Origin: Glycomyces amatae
GTDB lineage: Bacteria > Actinomycetota > Actinomycetes > Mycobacteriales > Micromonosporaceae
Direction of reading: 5' to 3'
Assembly: GCF_020991375.1 (NCBI RefSeq)
Contig: NZ_JAJLQZ010000013.1
Location: forward strand, 46,608 to 110,607
Length of the DNA: 64,000 nucleotides
Made by a program: the position numbers and the translations under genes. Shown here one piece after another: positions 60,801 to 64,000 of the stretch. The first letter of the stretch is position 1; the number at the start of each line of letters is the position of its first letter. The notes under the pieces were generated by a model that was given only the letters and a program-made list of their open reading frames with translations, did no database searches and had not been told where the DNA came from.

Positions 60801-61109
60801 CGCCTTGGCGTCGAAGTCGTCCGCGGTGACGAGAATGCGATAGCCGGCCGGTTCCCGGACGATTCGGTGCGCCGCTCCGAGTGTCCGGCGCAATCGATGC
60901 AGATAGACCATAAGGGCGTTTCGCGCGTTATCGGGCGGTGTTTCGCCCCCTATCGCCTCGGCGAGGGATTCGACCGTGACGACCTGCCCCGATCCCGTCA
61001 GCAGCGCCGCGAGCAGCCGCCGCTGCAAAGGCGCGCGGACGAGCAGCGGTTCGTCGCCGCGGGCGACCGCCATAGGACCGAGCACTTTGAATTGCAGCGT
61101 GTCCGACAT
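57825..61109 (-). CDS. AfsR/SARP-family regulator with NB-ARC and TPR domains
   Basis: About 1094 aa from ATG 61109 (GTG 61118 is also in frame). Residues 1-95 form an OmpR-type winged helix (LQFKVLGPMAV; RRLLAALL; NARNALMVYLHRLRRTLG). Residues 100-245 are the BTAD domain, ending RKALREEMGIDPGPLLQRVHDAIL. The NB-ARC ATPase has P-loop SGMAGVGKTASAV near 325 and Walker B RMLVLLDNAW near 400. TPRs fill about 640-1090. AfsR-like SARPs activate biosynthetic clusters. It is transcribed towards the precursor genes and is the obvious pathway activator. Confidence 0.92.
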   Translation of the reverse strand: MSDTLQFKVLGPMAVARGDEPLLVRAPLQRRLLAALLTGSGQVVTVESLAEAIGGETPPDNARNALMVYLHRLRRTLGAAHRIVREPAGYRILVTADDFDAKAFEESSAAARSERGKGRLDRAAESYSRAMGLWRGEPYADVPSLGPVAAEALRLGGLRSLVHQESLEVRLDLGMHATVTGEFEDLAREHPFRERLTALRAVALYRSGRQAEALQVCRESRKALREEMGIDPGPLLQRVHDAILHRDERLETVSTASVEGDWAPPAGPRIEVRPPAAATPRELPADVAAFTGREGELRELEAARLGDAAEGIPPASIVVISGMAGVGKTASAVHWSRRIADDYPDGQLFLDLRGHSAVPTLRPIEALAAMLRSLGLADDEVPADADQAAARLRTETADRRMLVLLDNAWSAEQVAPLLPSGPGSLVVVTSRNHLGDLLARHGGFHLALRPLAEDEAVALLKSLLRLPRSARSTDIGELARRCGHLPLALRIAAANLAHHPQGVVEYTDRLATGDPLAALQIGDSPEAAVRATFDRSYAAQTEDARRLFRMLGLAPVGSLCVGALAAVTAADPAAAEAAATQLVNANMANRDTRGRLSLHDLVRDYANGLTDPGDPPRTETLKRLFTWYLEAADAASASRYPANARLLHPEPVEGAPRFDAPKEATRWLEDEREQLIAIARYAAEHGHGSVAWRLADALRAHAWAAMDSVDFLALGHAALIGAREDGSARGEAVAELCISTAYTKARDFAEVVEHAERAAELSERIGWVAGQASSLHNMTLACWLLGRLEVAIERGEAALAINRAHGRLRGQSVNLGALGAVYGTLGDPRRKVRLRAEGLRIAERIGDAQLRRSHLCGLVAATVELGDLDRAERHMDEVMRIEAASGNGELSPLAAGSLAELYAALGKHEDALPYAEMVVRAGRASGDRRHEAEGLVAVAYSLNLLGRHTAAVDAVEQALGSVRSDLKGTEINALVQRGVALIGLGRFEDARADASTALGLALDGGYRVCEGMALNVEAEAALRDGRIASAAGPAARAADLLRAAAHLAGESWSLWIMSAIAEAKGDKVTASRYRQRVKRAYTRMGAPAPSRFDI

Positions 61110-61158
61110 TGCTCGCACCAGTCACCGGCCTCGCGAGGGGGTACGTGTACCGGCCAGG

Positions 61159-61164
61159 ATAGTA
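61159..61164 (-). promoter_or_regulatory. Candidate -10 of the SARP gene
   Basis: The minus strand reads TACTAT 49 nt upstream of ATG 61109 in an otherwise very GC-rich divergent gap. A convincing -35 is not seen at 17 nt. Confidence 0.45.
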
Positions 61165-61329
61165 CGGAGCCGAAACCGAACGCCTTGCGCCGGTGGACGA
61201 GGAGCCGCCCCATGCGCGCGTTTTCTGACCTCCCGGTCCACATCGCCCGAATATCCTTGCGGCGCGCCGCCTCCGCGCCGATGCTCGACGCACCCCCTCA
61301 TCGGATTGCGCGAGAAAGGAAATCCCTTC

Positions 61330-61674
61330 ATGCGAGGAACAGCCACGGCACGGACCGCCACGGCGCTGGCGGCGGTCGCCGCCGCCCTGGCGATCGGAGC
61401 GGCCCCCGCCCAGTCGCATCAGACCCCTGTGGACACCGGATCGGAGGTCGTGCGGTCCCAGGCAGTCGTCACGCTCACCGGGGTCCTCCAGCGCGGCGTC
61501 GAAGGCGGGTGCTTCACGCTCCGCGCCTCCGGCGCCGAGTACGTCCTGCGCGGCGAGATCAGTGAATTCCTGCTGGGGCGGCGGGTCGTCGTGACCGGCG
61601 AGTGGAACGCGGACGCGGGCCCGTGCATGCAGGGCCGGACGCTCCTCGTCCACAGCGTGGTCCCCGCCTTATGA
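61330..61674 (+). CDS. Small secreted protein (DUF5818-like OB domain)
   Basis: A 114-aa protein from ATG 61330 with AGAAAGGAA upstream. Residues 1-28 form a signal peptide (Arg-rich n-region, ATALAAVAAALAIGAAPAQS, likely cleavage after AQS). The mature 85 residues hold a compact beta domain (VVTLTGVLQRGVEGGCFTLRASGAEYVLRG, LLGRRVVVTGEW, DAGPCMQGRTLLV) with two cysteines. It resembles the actinobacterial DUF5818 family, which has no known function. It is divergent from the SARP gene across 211 bp, so it may belong to the same regulated locus. Confidence 0.75.
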   Translation: MRGTATARTATALAAVAAALAIGAAPAQSHQTPVDTGSEVVRSQAVVTLTGVLQRGVEGGCFTLRASGAEYVLRGEISEFLLGRRVVVTGEWNADAGPCMQGRTLLVHSVVPAL

Positions 61675-61692
61675 ACACCCCCGCTGGCGTCG

Positions 61693-61725
61693 TGTAAGGG
61701 AGCTGTAAGCGGGGCCCGGCATCAT
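61693..61725 (+). promoter_or_regulatory. 11-bp-period TGTAAG direct repeats upstream of a -10-like element
   Basis: TGTAAG occurs at 61693-61698 and 61704-61709 (11-bp step), followed ten bases later by CATCAT at 61720-61725. This spacing is what SARP or OmpR-type winged-helix activators use. It precedes the LuxR-type gene at 61886. Confidence 0.5.
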
Positions 61726-61795
61726 GGAGGCCACGAGAAGCCCCGGCTCGCCGACGCACCGTGCGGGGATCCGGACGGTCCGTCGGCCTTCCCGC

Positions 61796-61842
61796 CGCCG
61801 CGGCGCCCCGGCGCGCACCCGCGCGCCGGAGGCGCCGCGGCG
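61796..61842 (+). terminator. Exceptional 21-bp stem-loop upstream of the LuxR-type gene
   Basis: Twelve pairs (61796-61807 with 61831-61842) and nine further pairs (61808-61816 with 61821-61829) are separated by one bulged A, with the loop ACCC. It lies 122 nt after the secreted protein stop and 44 nt before ATG 61886. It could end the upstream transcript or, if the promoter at 61693-61725 is real, be a structured 5' leader. Confidence 0.65.
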
Positions 61843-61885
61843 CCGGGCCGACCGTGAGCCGGTCGTGTAGTAAGGAGAACCTCCT

Positions 61886-62161
61886 ATGCCCGGCAGCCGC
61901 TACCCCGATCTCGACCCCATAGACCACATCACCCCGCGCCAACGGCAGATTCTCATACACCTGGTGCGCGGCAAGACCAGAGAGGCCATCGCCAAGGACC
62001 TCTACCTGTCGAGGAGCACCGTCAACCGCGACATACGCGACATGACCCGCACACTCGGGGCCTCCTCGCCGGAGGCGCTGGGCGCGCTCGCCTACCGCGC
62101 GGGCTTTCTGATCGAGGAGCATTTCGGCGTCACCGCCGCAGCGGATCCGCTGCGGGTCTGA
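61886..62161 (+). CDS. Stand-alone LuxR-type HTH protein
   Basis: A 91-aa protein that is little more than a GerE/LuxR HTH: ITPRQRQILIHLVRGKTREAIAKDLYLSRSTVNRDIRDMTRTL, with recognition helix LSRSTVNRDIRDM. A short helix, GALAYRAGFLIEEHF, follows. It lacks a receiver or ligand domain. AAGGAGAACCTCCT immediately precedes the ATG. Small orphan LuxR proteins often act as pathway-specific or developmental regulators. Its closeness to the SARP suggests a two-regulator circuit, which is inference. Confidence 0.88.
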   Translation: MPGSRYPDLDPIDHITPRQRQILIHLVRGKTREAIAKDLYLSRSTVNRDIRDMTRTLGASSPEALGALAYRAGFLIEEHFGVTAAADPLRV

Positions 62162-62184
62162 CCCGCTCCGCGGACGGCGCGGCG

Positions 62185-62220
62185 CCGGGCGGCGAGGCGG
62201 CATGGTGGGCCGCCGCCCGG
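62185..62220. terminator. Terminator between convergent genes
   Basis: CCGGGCGGCG at 62185-62194 pairs with CGCCGCCCGG at 62211-62220 around a 16-nt loop in the 71-bp gap between the LuxR-type gene and the minus-strand membrane protein. Confidence 0.65.
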
Positions 62221-62232
62221 TCGAGCGCCGGT

Positions 62233-62937
62233 TCAGTAGCGCCTCCGGTCCCGCCCCGGCCGCACCTCGACGACCTGCGGCCTCCCGAAGAAGCGCTCGT
62301 CGACCACGGCGACGCCGGGCGCGAAGCGGGCGGCGGCCGCGGCGATCGCCCTCGCGCCGCGCGGCGCGAGCCGGACGCTGCGCGCGTTCAACATGGCCCC
62401 CAGGCGGACCGGTGACCCGTCGGGCCGAGCCTCGCGGCTCCGGCGCTGCTTCGCCGTCGGCTCCCGCTGCGAGACCCCGTACCAGTCGGTGGTCTTCTCG
62501 ACGCCCACCCGCGACTCCCAGACGGGGACGAACCACAGCCACTTCCGGCGGATCCGCCACAGCACCACCCGCTCGACCTCGTCCCACGGCAGGTCCACGT
62601 CCGGCTCCTCGTCCCGCAGGTAGAGCCCGCCGACGGCCTCCGGGAACAGCTTGATCCCGCCGGGTCCGACCACCGCCGCGGCCGGACCCCGCAGCAGGTG
62701 GAAGGCCTTGAGGCCCGACCAGCCGAGCAGCGGCACGAAGAGGACCAGCACCCCGACCCACGCCGGCGCCTCGGCGTCCATGCCCTGGGAGTCCCGGTAC
62801 GACACCGGCTCGGAGCCGGCGCTCACCAGCATCCACGGGAGGGCGACGAGCAGCGCGGCCGTGACCGCGAACAGGACGAGGTCGCGCGGGCGCACCCGTT
62901 CGACCACGGCGGTCTCGTGGGCGGCGTGCGAGGTCAT
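62233..62937 (-). CDS. Two-TM membrane protein, function unknown (234 aa)
   Basis: Start at ATG 62937 with CAGGAG about 10 nt upstream. Two hydrophobic helices (LVLFAVTAALLVALPWMLV, about 25-43, and VGVLVLFVPLLGWSGLKAFHLL, about 66-87) form a PH-like membrane hairpin. A C-terminal cytoplasmic domain follows, resembling bacterial PH/DUF proteins (LPWDEVERVVLWRIRRKWLWFVPVW, ARSVRLAPRGARAIAAAAARFAPGV). No catalytic motif. Downstream of, and co-directional with, the 63012-63674 gene. Confidence 0.7.
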   Translation of the reverse strand: MTSHAAHETAVVERVRPRDLVLFAVTAALLVALPWMLVSAGSEPVSYRDSQGMDAEAPAWVGVLVLFVPLLGWSGLKAFHLLRGPAAAVVGPGGIKLFPEAVGGLYLRDEEPDVDLPWDEVERVVLWRIRRKWLWFVPVWESRVGVEKTTDWYGVSQREPTAKQRRSREARPDGSPVRLGAMLNARSVRLAPRGARAIAAAAARFAPGVAVVDERFFGRPQVVEVRPGRDRRRY

Positions 62938-63011
62938 GGCCGGTGCGCTCCTGGGGGAGGTCGGGGCTGGGGCCTCGCAGTCTACTGCCGCCGGACCGGG
63001 CGCGGGCGCAC

Positions 63012-63674
63012 TCAGTCGCCGGGCACGGTCCGGTACCGCTCGATGTACTCCGCGCCCACGTCCGGCATGGGGGTGCCGTCGTCGGCGGCGAACCAGATCT
63101 CGTTCTCCAGCCAGTACCGGCACAGGAACGCCTCGAACGACTCGGCGCAGAAGCCGATCGCCTCGGGCTCCTCGGCCGCCCGGCCCTCCTCCGAGTCGAA
63201 GTACTCGACCGAGCAGACCACGGCGTGGTCGGTCCCGTCCTCGGCGAGGAACAGGTACCAGAACAGGCAGCCCTGCTGGTCGGCGAGGAACCGGATCAGG
63301 CGCCCGCCGCCGGCGACCGGCACCGTCCCGGCGTCGAGGTCGAGGTAGCAGGAGGTGTTGGACCGGATGCGCCCCTGGAGGTCCGGCGAACCCATGAACC
63401 GCGTGAACGCCGCAGGGAGCGGCACCCCCTCGCGCCCGCACGCGGCCCGCAGCGCCGCCAGCGGCGCCGCGACGTCGGCGCGGATCGCGCACGACTCCTG
63501 CGCGGGCTGCCGGGCGAGCCAGTCGAAGTCGCCGCTCATCGGGAACGGGACGTCGGGCAGGTCCTCGAACGCGTACCGGCCGTAGGTGCTGATGTCGGGC
63601 CGCGCCTCGACGCCGGCCTCCGACAGGCTCGTTCCCCACCAGTAGGGCCGGAACGGCGACTCGTGTGCTCTCAT
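63012..63674 (-). CDS. SMI1/SUKH-like protein, function unknown
   Basis: A 220-aa protein from ATG 63674. It shows a mixed alpha-beta pattern with repeated short strands: IRSNTSCYLDLDAGTVPVAGGGRLIRFLADQQGCLFWYLFLAEDG in pieces, then AVVCSVEYFDSEEG and a C-terminal helix ESFEAFLCRYWLENEIWFA. The Q-G-C-L-F-W-Y-L and final F-L-R-Y-W-E segments recall SMI1/KNR4 (SUKH) immunity-type proteins, but the match is by eye only. No signal peptide or membrane segment. Confidence 0.65.
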   Translation of the reverse strand: MRAHESPFRPYWWGTSLSEAGVEARPDISTYGRYAFEDLPDVPFPMSGDFDWLARQPAQESCAIRADVAAPLAALRAACGREGVPLPAAFTRFMGSPDLQGRIRSNTSCYLDLDAGTVPVAGGGRLIRFLADQQGCLFWYLFLAEDGTDHAVVCSVEYFDSEEGRAAEEPEAIGFCAESFEAFLCRYWLENEIWFAADDGTPMPDVGAEYIERYRTVPGD

Positions 63675-63707
63675 GCCGCCATTGTGCACGGACGGTCCGA
63701 CATCCGG

Positions 63708-64000
63708 TCAGTCCTGGTCCAGCAGCGGCAGCGCCGGCCGGAACCGCGCGCCCTCGCCCGCGGCCGTCTCCAGTTCGACGTCGCCGCCGTGGGCCGCGGC
63801 GATCGACCTCGCGATGGCCAGGCCGAGCCCGGCGCCGGCGCCGCTGCCGCGGCCGCGGGACCGGTCGGCCCGGTAGAACCGGTCGAAGGCGCGGCCCGCC
63901 TGCTCCGCGGCCATCCCCGGCCGGTCGTCGGCCACCTCCAGCACGGCCCGCCCGTCCGCGGTGCCGACGCCGATGCGGACGCGGGTCCCCGGCGGCGTGT
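63708..64000 (-). CDS. Sensor histidine kinase, C-terminal fragment
   Basis: The frame is open to the window end; only about 97 C-terminal residues are visible. They form the HATPase_c end: VLEVADDRPGMAAEQAGRAFDRFYRADRS (G1/F boxes), GAGLGLAIARSIAAAHGG (G2) and a final strand GARFRPALPLL. The G1 box reads DDRPGM rather than DNGPGI, a mild deviation. The FxRFYR and GLGLAI motifs are typical of OmpR-partner kinases. The response regulator should lie just beyond the window. Confidence 0.88.
   Translation of the reverse strand, partial: TPPGTRVRIGVGTADGRAVLEVADDRPGMAAEQAGRAFDRFYRADRSRGRGSGAGAGLGLAIARSIAAAHGGDVELETAAGEGARFRPALPLLDQD

Noticed and set aside
63708..64000. Histidine kinase fragment as degenerate because of DDRPGM in place of DNGPGI
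   Set aside because: The G2 and F boxes are intact and the substitution is tolerated in related kinases; the gene is only cut by the window edge.

Overview
The window is about 72% G+C with dense, translationally coupled genes. It carries a mycothiol-type DinB-family protein, an ESX/type VII-like WXG protein, a membrane Hsp70/PQQ fusion, an ECF42/DGPF pair and an AfsR-type SARP. Together these indicate a high-GC actinobacterium. I cannot name the genus from sequence alone. No rRNA, tRNA, CRISPR array, prophage or IS transposase was seen.

Region 1 (1-17.5 kb) is an acyl-CoA catabolic island. It has a TetR regulator, oxidoreductases, a complete branched-chain-type ABC importer (two ATPases, two permeases, binding lipoprotein), and an APH-like kinase coupled to an acyl-CoA dehydrogenase. 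An acyl-CoA ligase, thioesterase, second acyl-CoA dehydrogenase, thiolase, MaoC hydratase, FabG-like SDR and zinc alcohol dehydrogenase complete it. A conserved 18-bp palindrome (ATACCGWCCRRTCGGT core) overlies three of its promoters, so this looks like one TetR regulon for uptake, activation and beta-oxidation of a carboxylic acid. The substrate is not evident.

Region 2 (17.5-25.5 kb) is mixed. It holds a maleylpyruvate-isomerase-like protein, an aldo/keto reductase divergent from an HTH regulator across a perfect palindrome, and a hemerythrin-like gene with an apparent ATA start. It also holds a coiled-coil T5orf172 (GIY-YIG) protein and a DUF222/HNH (13E12-type) gene bracketed by inverted arrays of a degenerate 75-bp repeat.

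Region 3 (25.5-38 kb) has a five-gene, fully overlapping operon ending in a TPR protein and a CHAT caspase-like protease. Divergent from it are two membrane proteins and a 933-aa Hsp70-TM-PQQ fusion, which converge on a WXG100-like protein and its partner.

Region 4 (38-47.2 kb) has an ABC-2 transporter beside a DesK/LuxR two-component system, a DGPF/ECF42 sigma pair, an SRPBCC protein, a GH15 glucoamylase/trehalase-like enzyme and a glucose-dehydrogenase-like MDR.

Region 5 (47.2-61.1 kb, minus strand) is the most interesting. It encodes three 88-89-aa hydrophobic peptides resembling circular bacteriocin (AS-48/circularin A) precursors, a SpoIIM/DUF95 protein, further membrane proteins, a large permease with ATPase, an ABC-2 exporter, a lipoprotein, and a MacAB-like HlyD/ATPase/FtsX set, with an AfsR-type SARP upstream. 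The parts match a circular bacteriocin locus (precursor, DUF95, multi-TM protein, ATPase, EFGH-like immunity exporter), but with three precursors and a Streptomyces-style regulator. A small secreted protein and a stand-alone LuxR HTH protein lie beyond it. The window ends in two uncharacterised genes and a truncated histidine kinase.
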